NCBI GenBank assembly: GCA_013286235.1
Contig: JABDGE010000023.1
Span: forward strand, 1 to 49,499
DNA length: 49,499 nt
Direction of reading: 5' to 3'
Origin: Bacteroidota bacterium
GTDB taxonomy: Bacteria; Bacteroidota; Bacteroidia; Sphingobacteriales; Sphingobacteriaceae
The translations under genes and the position numbers were made by a program. This document shows, piece by piece, positions 7,670-16,487 of the stretch (position 1 is the first letter of the stretch; each line of letters opens with the position of its first letter). The notes below the pieces were generated by a model. That model saw nothing but the letters and a program-made list of their open reading frames with translations. It ran no database searches and was not told where the DNA came from.

Positions 7670-8095
7670 ATGAAAACGTTAAAATCAATGCTCGGCGGAC
7701 TTGTGTTGCTGCTGGTGTGTGCAACCGCCGCAAATGCGGCTGTTAAACCGGCTGCTACGAAACTGACCAAAGAAGACGTAGTAAACATTTATATCGATGC
7801 TATTTCACACGGGGATATGAAAGGCCTTGATAATGTGCTGGATGACAGCCTTCATTACGATGTTCAAAGAGGGGAAAATGTAATGACGCTTCATAAGGAT
7901 GATTTGATGGATTACCTGAAAACCAATCCCGCCGACCCCGCCGTTACAGCCACTACCACCATTGTTGAAGATGGCGACAGGCATACCAAGATCCGTGTAG
8001 ATTTTCACTATGCCACTTACACCCGCACCGATATGTTGACGCTGGATGACTACGGTGGCTGGATGATCACCAAAGTGGAAAGTTCCTTTAGTTAA
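7670..8095 (+). CDS. Secreted NTF2-like (lumazine-binding-type) protein, second paralogue
   Basis: A 141-residue protein, the same length as its neighbour at 7004 and clearly paralogous: both start MKTL.S, have a Sec signal peptide (here cut near ANA-A), a YIDAIS.G...GLDNVLDD helix and a closing GWMITKVESSFS strand. The NTF2-like fold is inferred from these patterns; the ligand is unknown. A terminator separates the two genes, so each is likely its own transcription unit. Confidence 0.75.
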   Translation: MKTLKSMLGGLVLLLVCATAANAAVKPAATKLTKEDVVNIYIDAISHGDMKGLDNVLDDSLHYDVQRGENVMTLHKDDLMDYLKTNPADPAVTATTTIVEDGDRHTKIRVDFHYATYTRTDMLTLDDYGGWMITKVESSFS

Positions 8096-8131
8096 GAAAT
8101 TACCAGGTAGGTACCGCCTTTAAAAGCGGTT

Positions 8132-8165
8132 GGGGGTTAGCGAATATTTCGTTAGCCCCTTTTTT
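8132..8165. terminator. Terminator between convergent genes
   Basis: A GGGGTTAGCGAA / TTCGTTAGCCCC stem with two G-T pairs and a short loop is followed by six T on the + strand. It ends the 7670 gene and overlaps the end of the esterase gene. Confidence 0.75.
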
Positions 8166-8820
8166 AATTTACATAGGGCGTTAGTACCTGCTGCCACTTG
8201 TCATAGCCTTTGCTGTTCAGGTGAAGGTAATCGGCCCTGAATAGCGATGAATCGGGCATGGAAGTGGTTGGCTTCAACAGGGCCGTATTGACATCGATGA
8301 AAGCGGTGTGAGGCTTGTCCGCTAAATATTTTTCTATCAGGTTGTTGGCTATTGCTACCTGGCTGAAGTATTTTTCGCGGCTGGGGCTCATTTTTATCGA
8401 CATAAAATATATGGTTGCGTGGGGCAGTTGCGTTTTTATCATGTCATAGAGTTTTTCAAATTCTTCAAAAACAAAAGCCCCGCTTTTTCCTGCGGCTATG
8501 TCATTTTCCCCATCGTAAATAAATATCTTACGGGGATGATAGGGGAATAAAATATAGGGCGTGTAGTAATCAACCAATTGCGAGAGTTCTGAGCCTCCTA
8601 CGCCGCGTTTGATAATTGGCTTGCCCGGAAACCGCTGCTCCAAATCGCTCCAAACCCGGATGGACGAGCTGCCTATGAACAGGATGCCGTCCTTTGGCGG
8701 AAAGCTGATGCTGTCCTGGTGTTTAAAAGCGTGGATTTCATTATCAAAAGGGAAGCCTGTTTGGGAGAAGGCATTCAGGCCTATGAACAGGCCGAACGCG
8801 AGCAGCAGCAGTTTTTTCAT
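8164..8820 (-). CDS. Secreted GDSL-type (SGNH) esterase/lipase
   Basis: From the ATG at 8820 the product has 218 residues with a Sec signal peptide (cut near AFSQ, residue 20). SGNH blocks are present: the nucleophile region FIGSSSIRVW (47-56), GVGGSE for block II, GEND for block III, and DYLHLN near the C-terminus holding the Asp-His pair. Such enzymes hydrolyse acyl esters of sugars or lipids; the substrate is unknown. A longer frame extends 10 codons upstream, but AAGGA spaced 8 nt from 8820 and the signal peptide favour this start. Confidence 0.85.
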   Translation of the reverse strand: MKKLLLLAFGLFIGLNAFSQTGFPFDNEIHAFKHQDSISFPPKDGILFIGSSSIRVWSDLEQRFPGKPIIKRGVGGSELSQLVDYYTPYILFPYHPRKIFIYDGENDIAAGKSGAFVFEEFEKLYDMIKTQLPHATIYFMSIKMSPSREKYFSQVAIANNLIEKYLADKPHTAFIDVNTALLKPTTSMPDSSLFRADYLHLNSKGYDKWQQVLTPYVN

Positions 8821-8891
8821 ACACATTGTCCTTAATAAGTTCAACAGCAAGAAGTTTTGATTGTGTTTTTTATTTTTAAACCAAACGCAAT

Positions 8892-9386
8892 TTAACTTTC
8901 GCCGCCCAGTCTTTTCTCAAAAAATAAAAACGGCAAAAAGCTGTCGACTCCGGGCATCACCCAAACCGGGCCGTCGCTCAAAAACAAAATGATTTCGAAG
9001 GGCTTTTCCTGCATTTTTTCACATTCGGCCATAACCTGCAGGCAGGCGCCGCAGGAGGCTACCGGTTGCATGATCTCAAACTCGTCGGTTTGCGCCGTTA
9101 CAGCCATGGCGACGATTGGATCGCCGGAATGATTTGCGCCCCAATTGAACAATGCGACGCGCTCGGCGCAAAGACCGGAGGGATAAGCCACGTTTTCCTG
9201 GTTGCTGCCATGCAGTATTTTCCCGCTTTGCAGCAGCAATGCCGCGCCCACCCTGAATTTGGAATAGGGTGAATGGGAGCCGCTTAGCGCTTTTATGGCT
9301 TCGTTGCAGAGGGATTGGAATGGTTCCGATAATTCCAAAACAGAAGGGTATTCTTTAAAGTCTATTTTTATTTGATGGTTGATCAT
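8892..9386 (-). CDS. cdd: Cytidine deaminase
   Basis: A 164-residue zinc enzyme of pyrimidine salvage that converts cytidine and deoxycytidine to uridine forms. Cys73-Ala-Glu75 (the tetrameric-type CAE motif with catalytic Glu) and Cys112-Gly-Ala-Cys115 form the zinc site. NQENVAYPSGLCAE is characteristic of the family. The frame is open 24 codons further upstream, but the ATG at 9386 gives the expected length. It faces away from the higA-like gene, and the two share a short intergenic region. Confidence 0.9.
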   Translation of the reverse strand: MINHQIKIDFKEYPSVLELSEPFQSLCNEAIKALSGSHSPYSKFRVGAALLLQSGKILHGSNQENVAYPSGLCAERVALFNWGANHSGDPIVAMAVTAQTDEFEIMQPVASCGACLQVMAECEKMQEKPFEIILFLSDGPVWVMPGVDSFLPFLFFEKRLGGES

Positions 9387-9496
9387 TGTGCGCCCCTGAT
9401 AAATTAGGGGGAGACAATATAAGCGTTTTTTGTGAAAATGGGCGCGCAGGATTGGCAAGAGAAAAGCAGCACATGATTTCGTACTTTAGTAATGCC

Positions 9497-9796
9497 ATGA
9501 AAAGAGAAATGCGATACTTACATCCGGGAGAAATTTTGCGTGAAAATGTTATTCGTGCAAATGAATTGACGGTAAGCGGGGCTGCCAAAATGCTGGGTAT
9601 TTCGCGGCAGAGCCTGAATAAGATCATTCATGAAAGGTCGGACATTACGCCTGAAATGTCGTTCAGGATCGCGAAGGTGTTCGGCGGAACTGCCGATATT
9701 TGGGCTAACCTGCAAACAAAATTCAACTTGCACATAGCGGCTGAAAAAACAAAGAAACTTGATTTAAAACCGTACGATTATAAGCATTCGGCCTAA
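9497..9796 (+). CDS. higA: HigA-family (XRE) antitoxin-like regulator, unpaired
   Basis: A 99-residue protein from the ATG at 9497. The start HPGEILRENVI and the helix-turn-helix run (SGAAKMLGISRQSLNKIIHERSDITPEMSFRIAKVFG) are hallmarks of HigA-type addiction-module antitoxins, which repress their own operon and neutralise the HigB mRNA interferase. No higB gene lies directly upstream, where cdd is divergent, or downstream, where parE is convergent 18 bp away. It is either a solitary regulator or the survivor of a lost pair. Confidence 0.85.
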   Translation: MKREMRYLHPGEILRENVIRANELTVSGAAKMLGISRQSLNKIIHERSDITPEMSFRIAKVFGGTADIWANLQTKFNLHIAAEKTKKLDLKPYDYKHSA

Positions 9797-9814
9797 CCCA
9801 TTATTTATAAAGCA

Positions 9815-11704
9815 TTACGCCACCACCCCCAACTCCACCACTTCTTCTGCGATCACCGGGTTTACACTTTCGTCATCCTTTTCCACTCTCAAGTTGGCCA
9901 CGATGTGCAATTGCCTTGTCGGAGTGTTCTTACCCATATAGTATTCCAGCAACCCTTTGATGTTGGCATCCTTTAGGATGACGGGATCGAGCCGCATGTC
10001 CTTGCCGATAAAGAGGCCGAATTCGTCCGGTGAGATTTCGCCAAGGCCTTTGAAACGGGTGATCTCGGGTTTTACGCCCAAGCGGGCAATGGCATCGCGG
10101 CGTTCTTCGTCGCTATAGCAATAAACGGTTTCTTTTTTATTGCGGACACGGAAAAGCGGTGTTTGCAGGATCGACACGTGGCCGGCCTTCACCAAATCCG
10201 GGAAGAACTGGAGGAAAAAGGTCATTAACAGGAGGCGGATGTGCATACCGTCAACATCGGCATCGGTAGCGATAACGATGTTGTTATAACGAAGGTCATC
10301 GAGGCCATCTTCGATATTCAAAGCATGCTGCAGCAGGTTGAATTCTTCGTTTTCGTACACTACTTTTTTGGTCAGGCCATAGCAGTTCAGCGGCTTTCCT
10401 TTGAGGCTGAAAACGGCCTGGCTCATTACGTCACGAGATTTCGTAATCGAACCGCTCGCCGAATCACCTTCCGTGATGAACAACGTTGTTTCCTGACGTC
10501 GTTCGTGATTTTCGTCGAAATGCACCTTGCAATCGCGAAGCTTGCGGTTATGCAAGGAGGCTTTTTTTGCGCGTTCGTTTGCCAGTTTTTTGATACCGGC
10601 AATGTCCTTCCGCTCGCGTTCCGACTGCATGATGCGTTTGAGCAATGCATCGGCCGTGGATGGATTTTTATGGAGGTAATTGTCAAGCTCTTTTTTCAGA
10701 AAGTCGTTTATAAAACCGCGTACCGACGGCCCTTCGGGCCCGATATTCTGGGAGCCCAGCTTGGTTTTGGTTTGCGACTCAAACACTGGCTCCTGTACTT
10801 TTATGGCGATGGCGCTCACGATGGATGCCCGCACGTCGGATGCGTCGAAATCTTTTTTATAAAAATCCTTGATGGTTTTCACCACGGCCTCGCGAAAAGC
10901 CGCCTGGTGTGTGCCGCCCTGCGTAGTGTGCTGGCCGTTTACAAAAGAATAGTACTCTTCGCCGTATTGCTGGCCGTGCGTAATGGCAATCTCAATATCC
11001 TCGCCTTTCAGGTGGATGATGGGGTAGCGCATGCTGTCGGCATCCGTATTGCGCGAAAGCAGGTCGTGCAGGCCGCGTTCTGAAAAATATTTCTGTCCGT
11101 TAAAATTCAGCGTAAGGCCCGAATTAAGAAACACATAATTCCAGATCATGCTCTCTACAAACTCCGGGATAAAGCGGTAGTGCCGGAAAATCGTTTCGTC
11201 GGGGAGGAAGTTTATGGCAGTGCCGTTCCGCTGGGAGCTCTCCTTTTCGGGTTCGTCGCGGATCAGCTCGCCTTTTTCAAATTCTGCAATTTTGGTCCGG
11301 CCATCGCGATAGGATTGAACTGTAAAGGATGCTGAAAGCGCATTCACTGCCTTGGTGCCAACGCCATTTAAGCCGACAGACTTTTGAAAGGCCTTGCTAT
11401 CGTACTTGCCGCCTGTATTGATCTTTGATACGCAATCAATCACCTTACCCAGCGGAATACCCCGGCCGTAATCCCGTACGGAAACCTTATGGTCGCTCAT
11501 GCTTACCTCGATGGTTTTCCCGGCGCCCATGACAAACTCATCGATCGAATTGTCGATGATCTCTTTCAATAGCACATAAATGCCATCATCGTAAGCAGAA
11601 CCATCGCCCAGCTTGCCGATATACATGCCCGGGCGCAGGCGGATATGCTCTTTCCAATCGAGGGAGCGGATACTGTCGTCACTATAATCTGCGGGTAGTG
11701 CCAT
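9815..11704 (-). CDS. parE: DNA topoisomerase IV subunit B
   Basis: A 629-residue type IIA topoisomerase ATPase subunit. It has the GHKL ATP site ([31 protein letters not shown]), the transducer domain and the TOPRIM domain (TEGDSASG at its start, [10 protein letters not shown], then RFKGLGE). The N-terminal phrase [20 protein letters not shown] is the form I know from Bacteroidota ParE and not GyrB. With ParC it decatenates chromosomes. parC is not on either side here, so the partner must lie elsewhere. Confidence 0.93.
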   Translation of the reverse strand: MALPADYSDDSIRSLDWKEHIRLRPGMYIGKLGDGSAYDDGIYVLLKEIIDNSIDEFVMGAGKTIEVSMSDHKVSVRDYGRGIPLGKVIDCVSKINTGGKYDSKAFQKSVGLNGVGTKAVNALSASFTVQSYRDGRTKIAEFEKGELIRDEPEKESSQRNGTAINFLPDETIFRHYRFIPEFVESMIWNYVFLNSGLTLNFNGQKYFSERGLHDLLSRNTDADSMRYPIIHLKGEDIEIAITHGQQYGEEYYSFVNGQHTTQGGTHQAAFREAVVKTIKDFYKKDFDASDVRASIVSAIAIKVQEPVFESQTKTKLGSQNIGPEGPSVRGFINDFLKKELDNYLHKNPSTADALLKRIMQSERERKDIAGIKKLANERAKKASLHNRKLRDCKVHFDENHERRQETTLFITEGDSASGSITKSRDVMSQAVFSLKGKPLNCYGLTKKVVYENEEFNLLQHALNIEDGLDDLRYNNIVIATDADVDGMHIRLLLMTFFLQFFPDLVKAGHVSILQTPLFRVRNKKETVYCYSDEERRDAIARLGVKPEITRFKGLGEISPDEFGLFIGKDMRLDPVILKDANIKGLLEYYMGKNTPTRQLHIVANLRVEKDDESVNPVIAEEVVELGVVA

Positions 11705-11919
11705 TTTTTAGTTTATTAGTTCATTAGTTCATTGGTTGATTAGCTCATTGGGTGTGGATATAGCCCCTGTTCAATGCAAGCAGTATACGCTGTGGAGCTC
11801 AACTTTATTCTATCAAACATCACAATAAACTAATTGGCCAATGACGCCTTTAACAAGCAAAAATAATGTTTACGGGCGCAAGTTATTACAGCCATCTGCT
11901 AACTTATCCACAAAATGGA

Positions 11920-12576
11920 TCAGGGTTTAAACTTGAGGCAATTGCTGGCCTTCTTAATGTTTTTAAAAAACTCGGGGCCTTTTTCGTTGGTAAAGCATAC
12001 GGCCACGATGGTGCCGGTATGGTATTTTTGAAGGGTGATGAGCAGGGCGTATTTATAATGCTTTGTTTGGTCCAGGTCAAGCAAGGTTAACAGGTACGAC
12101 TTGCCGGCATCCGCATTATAGCGGGCAAGGACATCGGGCGGGATAACGGTTTGAAAATATTGCTGATCACCGGTGAAAGCCGTGGCCAGGGCTTTACCCA
12201 AAGTATTGTAGACCGAATCGGGATTGGCCATTTGCGAGGTACGGCTATTTTGCGTGCGTATGTAATTGAACCAGTCTTCCTTTTCAGATTTTACCTGGAA
12301 CCACATTTCGAAATTCTTGCCGGGCAACTCGAGGGCATAATCGTAGGAGAAGTCTTCATCATCAGGCGCCGGGATTTCCCTGAAGCCTTTTGGATATACG
12401 AAGGTGACATTGGCCTGTGCGGCCAGTACAAAAAATTCCTTAAGCTGCGTACTGGATGGATGATGGACAGGCGTGGCGGGCGGCGCTTTTTTTACCTGCG
12501 CCAATGTAGGCGCAATTACAAGCATACCTGCTGCCGTAAACAATATTTGCTTAAATTGCTTCCAAATATCAAACAT
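11920..12576 (-). CDS. Secreted hypothetical protein
   Basis: About 218 residues from the ATG at 12576 (another ATG is directly upstream at 12579). The N-terminus MFDIWKQFKQILFTAAG and a cut near TLAQ look like a Sec signal peptide. The mature part contains FVYPKGFREIPAP, DYALELPGKNFEMWFQV and a closing AVCFTNEKGPEFFKNIKKASN segment, suggesting a periplasmic alpha/beta domain of unknown role. I do not recognise a family. It is divergent from the permease gene at 12673. Confidence 0.65.
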   Translation of the reverse strand: MFDIWKQFKQILFTAAGMLVIAPTLAQVKKAPPATPVHHPSSTQLKEFFVLAAQANVTFVYPKGFREIPAPDDEDFSYDYALELPGKNFEMWFQVKSEKEDWFNYIRTQNSRTSQMANPDSVYNTLGKALATAFTGDQQYFQTVIPPDVLARYNADAGKSYLLTLLDLDQTKHYKYALLITLQKYHTGTIVAVCFTNEKGPEFFKNIKKASNCLKFKP

Positions 12577-12672
12577 CATCGCGCGAACAATTCGAATAAT
12601 CAATAACCGGCTTAGGGTGACCCTTTGCAAATTTAAAATATTAATTGATAAAATAACCATTAGGAAATATTA

Positions 12673-14046
12673 ATGAGCATTAAGCCGAAACTTAACCGGT
12701 TCGACCTGACCATGATAGTGATCGGTTTGGTCATAGGCCTGGGCATATTCGCAACGCCGGGTGATGTTGCGCTAAGCGCCGGTAACAGTTGGATATTTTT
12801 CGGCGCCTGGATATTCGGCGGCATGGTAAGCCTGTGCGGCGCGCTCACTTTTGCCGAGATCGGCGCCCGCTACCCGGTCACCGGCGGCTTTTATAAAATA
12901 TTTTCTTACTGCTATCACCCCGCTGTGGCGTTTATGGTGAACTGGGTGCTGGTCATCAGCAATGCGGCATCGGTAGCGGCGGTTGCCATTAAAGGGGCCG
13001 ACTATATTAAACCCTTCCTGTTGCCGGCAAACATGCAGGGTGATCTGGGCACAAAGATCATTACCATTACCTCCGTGGCCATACTTTATGTTATCAATTT
13101 CCTCGGCATAAAAATGAGCGCCCGCGTGCAGAATGTGCTCATGATCTTTAAGATCGGGCTAATCGTCCTGATATGCTTTGCGGTCTTTAAAAGCGACGCA
13201 CCTCCCGCTGCCATGGCGTCGATCAGCCGCCCGTCCAACCTGGTTACCGCATTTGGTCTCAGCCTGGTCGCAGTATTCTTCACCTACGGCGGTTATCAGC
13301 AGACCATCAATTTCGGGGGCGACATTATCAATGCCAAATTCAATATCCCGCGAGGCATTTATACAGGCATGCTGGTGGTTATCGTGCTGTACCTTTCTAT
13401 AAACTACGCCTATTTCCACGTTTTGGGGCTGGGCGGCCTGCAGCAACGACCCGCGCTGGCGGCGAAAATGGTGGGCGTGTTATTCGGCGCCACCGGCTAT
13501 AAGATCACGTCGATACTTATTTTTCTGTCGGTACTGGCGTACGTCAACGTAAATGTGCTCGCTAATCCGCGGGTATATTACGCCATGGCCGAAGACGGCG
13601 TTTTACCAGCCGTTTTTAAAAAGGTAAACCCTAAAACGCAGGTGCAGGAATTTGGCATGAGCTTTTTTGTTGGATCGATACTGGTCGTTCTCTTTTTTGT
13701 GGCCAGCTTTAGCAAGATGCTTAATTACGTAATGCTGTTTGACACGGTAGGATTGTCAATGGCTGCCCTTTCCATATTTTTACTGCGGAAGAAGACGCGG
13801 GAACTGGATAGCACCGGCATATTTATGATCAAATGGTTTCCGGTTGTGCCACTGGTCTTCATTATCTCCTATTGGTTTGTCACAGCCAATATTTTATACA
13901 ACTTTTTCACCCAAAATTTACTGGCGGGATGCATTTGCCTTTCCGCTTACTTGCTGGGCCTGGGCATATACTATTTGTGTATGTGGTACCCGCGTGCGAA
14001 GGAAAAGGCCGACCGGAAAGAACTTGTCCGTGAAGAAAAAGAGTAG
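12673..14046 (+). CDS. APC-superfamily amino acid permease
   Basis: A 457-residue integral membrane protein with about 12 hydrophobic segments. The first helix has the glycine-rich break GLVIGLGIFATPG typical of the amino acid/polyamine/organocation family, and helix 3 begins GALTFAEIGARYPVTGG, the family consensus. It probably imports an amino acid with protons or by exchange. AGGAA lies just before the ATG. The PLP lyase gene starts 36 bp downstream on the same strand, so permease and enzyme likely form an operon for a sulfur amino acid (inferred). Confidence 0.88.
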   Translation: MSIKPKLNRFDLTMIVIGLVIGLGIFATPGDVALSAGNSWIFFGAWIFGGMVSLCGALTFAEIGARYPVTGGFYKIFSYCYHPAVAFMVNWVLVISNAASVAAVAIKGADYIKPFLLPANMQGDLGTKIITITSVAILYVINFLGIKMSARVQNVLMIFKIGLIVLICFAVFKSDAPPAAMASISRPSNLVTAFGLSLVAVFFTYGGYQQTINFGGDIINAKFNIPRGIYTGMLVVIVLYLSINYAYFHVLGLGGLQQRPALAAKMVGVLFGATGYKITSILIFLSVLAYVNVNVLANPRVYYAMAEDGVLPAVFKKVNPKTQVQEFGMSFFVGSILVVLFFVASFSKMLNYVMLFDTVGLSMAALSIFLLRKKTRELDSTGIFMIKWFPVVPLVFIISYWFVTANILYNFFTQNLLAGCICLSAYLLGLGIYYLCMWYPRAKEKADRKELVREEKE

Positions 14047-14082
14047 CGCTTATGGCCCGCTGCCGTTAATATACTTTAGAAA

Positions 14083-15237
14083 ATGGATCTGTCATATATA
14101 CTAAACGAATTGGGCGAAGAAAGGGAGAATTACTTCAACGCTGTGTCGCCTCCCATCATTCAAACCAGCAATTTTACATTTAAAACGGTAGCCGGATTCC
14201 GACAAGCTTTGAGCGAGGAGTTCGATGCTGCGCTTTATTCGCGGGGCAACAATCCTACGTTGAATATTTTACGGAAAAAGCTGGCCGCCCTTGATGGCGC
14301 GGAAGAAGCCCTGGTGTTTAGCAGCGGAGTAGCCGCGATAAGTGTGCCGATACTCACCCTGTTGAAACAAGGTGATCACATTATTTCGGTGGAGAACCCT
14401 TATAGCTGGACGGTCAAGCTGTTTAAGAATTTGCTGCCCAAATTCGGTATCGAAACCACATTTGTGGATGGTGCAGATACGAATAATATTAAAAATGCCA
14501 TCCGGCCGGAAACCCGGCTGATCTACCTCGAAAGCCCCAATACTTTTAGCTACGAGTTGCAGGACCTGCAAGCCATTGCCGAAATTGCCAGGGAAAATAA
14601 TATCCTGACCATGATCGATAACAGCTATTGCGGGCCCCTTTTCCAGCAGCCGATCAAGCTTGGGATCGACCTGGTGGCGCAATCAGCCACCAAATATATT
14701 GGCGGCCACTCGGACGTGGTGGCGGGTGTATTAACCGGCAGCAGGGAATTGATCAAGCGGATATTCGACGATGAATTTATGAATATAGGCCCGGCGTTGT
14801 CGCCCCACTCGGCCTGGCTGCTGATCCGCGGCCTGCGCACCTTGCCTTTACGCATGCAGCGAAGCTTTGAAACGGCGAAAACCTTGACGGAGTGGCTGGC
14901 AAAACACCCGAAAGTAGATAAAGTGATATGGCCCTTCCGCCCTGACTTTAAACAGGCAGCGCTGGCAAAAAAACAGATGCTGGGCTGCGGGGGGATGTTC
15001 AGCTTTACGCTGAAAGAACCCTCGGTGGAAAAAATCGAGGCATTTTGCAATAAACTGCAGCATATCCTGATGGCGGTATCCTGGGGCGGGCATGAGAGTT
15101 TGATCATCCCATCCATTGCGGGAGTACCCCTGGCTGATTATGATACCGGCAACGCACGCCACCAACTCATCCGCATGTATGTGGGCCTGGAGGAATCTGC
15201 ATACCTGGTTGCCGATCTTGAACAGGCGCTGACTTAG
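14083..15237 (+). CDS. Cys/Met-metabolism PLP-dependent enzyme (gamma-synthase/lyase family)
   Basis: A 384-residue member of the trans-sulfuration PLP family. Tyr52 and Arg54 (YSRGNNPT) bind the cofactor phosphate, Asp179 (MIDNSY) pairs with the pyridine nitrogen, and Lys204 in SATKYIGGH forms the Schiff base. Members include cystathionine gamma-synthase, cystathionine beta-lyase and methionine gamma-lyase, and the reaction cannot be fixed by eye. Co-transcription with the upstream permease would fit a catabolic lyase acting on an imported amino acid. Confidence 0.85.
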   Translation: MDLSYILNELGEERENYFNAVSPPIIQTSNFTFKTVAGFRQALSEEFDAALYSRGNNPTLNILRKKLAALDGAEEALVFSSGVAAISVPILTLLKQGDHIISVENPYSWTVKLFKNLLPKFGIETTFVDGADTNNIKNAIRPETRLIYLESPNTFSYELQDLQAIAEIARENNILTMIDNSYCGPLFQQPIKLGIDLVAQSATKYIGGHSDVVAGVLTGSRELIKRIFDDEFMNIGPALSPHSAWLLIRGLRTLPLRMQRSFETAKTLTEWLAKHPKVDKVIWPFRPDFKQAALAKKQMLGCGGMFSFTLKEPSVEKIEAFCNKLQHILMAVSWGGHESLIIPSIAGVPLADYDTGNARHQLIRMYVGLEESAYLVADLEQALT

Positions 15238-15276
15238 TTTTATCGAATTTTATGTAACAATAAACGCACGGTCGAA

Positions 15277-15306
15277 GTTGTACAAGCAAGTATTTTTCTA
15301 TTTTCG
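15277..15306 (+). promoter_or_regulatory. Possible Bacteroidota-type promoter
   Basis: GTTG at 15277-15280, an 18-bp spacer and TATTTTCG at 15299-15306 approximate the -33 TTTG and -7 TAnnTTTG boxes. The ATG at 15334 lies 28 bp downstream. Confidence 0.35.
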
Positions 15307-15333
15307 CAGGAGAGACAAGCTCCGGTAAAAATA

Positions 15334-16335
15334 ATGATCAAAACGTCTGCCGTCAAAGCCATAAAAAAAAGCCTTTTCATTGTTTTTCTATTTCTTCTTT
15401 TTTTTGATGGCAAGTGCAATCGGGGCTACCGTAAAGTTGCTCAGGAGAAGGCAAAGGAAGAGGCCGCCGCAGCTAAAAAAAGAATTGAGGCTGAACATAC
15501 CAAAAACCTGCTTAAGCTGGTCCGGGGCATCCATTTTACCGAGGTAAAGCGCGTTTTCGACAATGGGATGTCTTTTAGCCCCGTTGGTTACCAACTGGTG
15601 CCCGAGTGGCGCATCTCCTTCCCATCGGTTGATTCGGTTAATATTTTCAGCCCGAAATTAAACAAGTTCCTCAACGCGCCGGTGATGTTTGATCACGACT
15701 CGATCTTTAATGTGGCCTGGGCCTGGCTCAAGCTCAAATATATCAAAAAAGACAGCATGCAGTTTATGGTGCTGCACGTGCACGACGATACAATAGTGAC
15801 CGAGAAGGTGCACGTGTTTATGACCTTTTACACCAATAGCTATATAAAAGACGTGCTCCATTCAGATACCGCTAAGCTTTGGAAGCCGGGCCGGCGCGAC
15901 ACTGACTATATCCGAAAAAAAGCGGTTTTCGCCAACCATATTCCCGACAGCGCTTTTGCCGGGACCGACCCGCCGGCGCTGGAATCACGCAGCCCGCTGG
16001 TCACCGTTAAGAAAAAGCCCGTTGACGACCCGGTGTTAGGCGGCAAAAGCTATGATGCCTACCTATCGCCGGCGTACGATATCACCATACACCATGCCTA
16101 CCAGGATTTTGGCTATGAGTACACTGCTTTTGTGGACGAAAAAGGAAATATTACGTTCCGAAAATCGCTCGAAGACTTAAGCATGAGCCAGGAGATTGCC
16201 AGAAACGTTATCGCTGCGATGAAAGGAATTACCGATAGTTATATAAAACTCTACGTGGCTGCCACGCCGGCCAAAACCCTGGGTATACCGCATAGGAGCA
16301 TTATTTTTATGAATGTGGTGGGATATAAGAAGTAG
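15334..16335 (+). CDS. Hypothetical exported or membrane-anchored protein
   Basis: A 333-residue protein. A basic start and a strong hydrophobic segment (about residues 11-25, IKKSLFIVFLFLLFF) indicate a signal peptide or anchor. An Ala/Glu/Lys-rich helix follows (about 34-60, possible coiled coil). The rest is mixed alpha/beta with no motif I recognise. The cysteine at about 28 is not in a good lipobox. The C-terminal RSIIFMNVVGYKK suggests a terminal strand. Function unknown; it is transcribed from its own likely promoter. Confidence 0.6.
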   Translation: MIKTSAVKAIKKSLFIVFLFLLFFDGKCNRGYRKVAQEKAKEEAAAAKKRIEAEHTKNLLKLVRGIHFTEVKRVFDNGMSFSPVGYQLVPEWRISFPSVDSVNIFSPKLNKFLNAPVMFDHDSIFNVAWAWLKLKYIKKDSMQFMVLHVHDDTIVTEKVHVFMTFYTNSYIKDVLHSDTAKLWKPGRRDTDYIRKKAVFANHIPDSAFAGTDPPALESRSPLVTVKKKPVDDPVLGGKSYDAYLSPAYDITIHHAYQDFGYEYTAFVDEKGNITFRKSLEDLSMSQEIARNVIAAMKGITDSYIKLYVAATPAKTLGIPHRSIIFMNVVGYKK

Positions 16336-16487
16336 CAGTTGGTCCCCAAAACTTTGGGGAGCAGTTTGCAGATAGAAGTTTGCAGTTTGTGCCTGGAAAT
16401 AAAGACGAGAGCTGGAAAATAACATGGTTCCCGGCTGGGACGTTGGCGACAAATAGCGGCAAGTTCCGGCGATTTGAAAATTGATTC

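Noticed and set aside
10241..11083. 280-codon open frame on the + strand opposite parE
   Set aside because: It lies fully antisense to a clearly conserved topoisomerase gene and its product has no recognisable domain; high-GC third positions of parE create the open frame.
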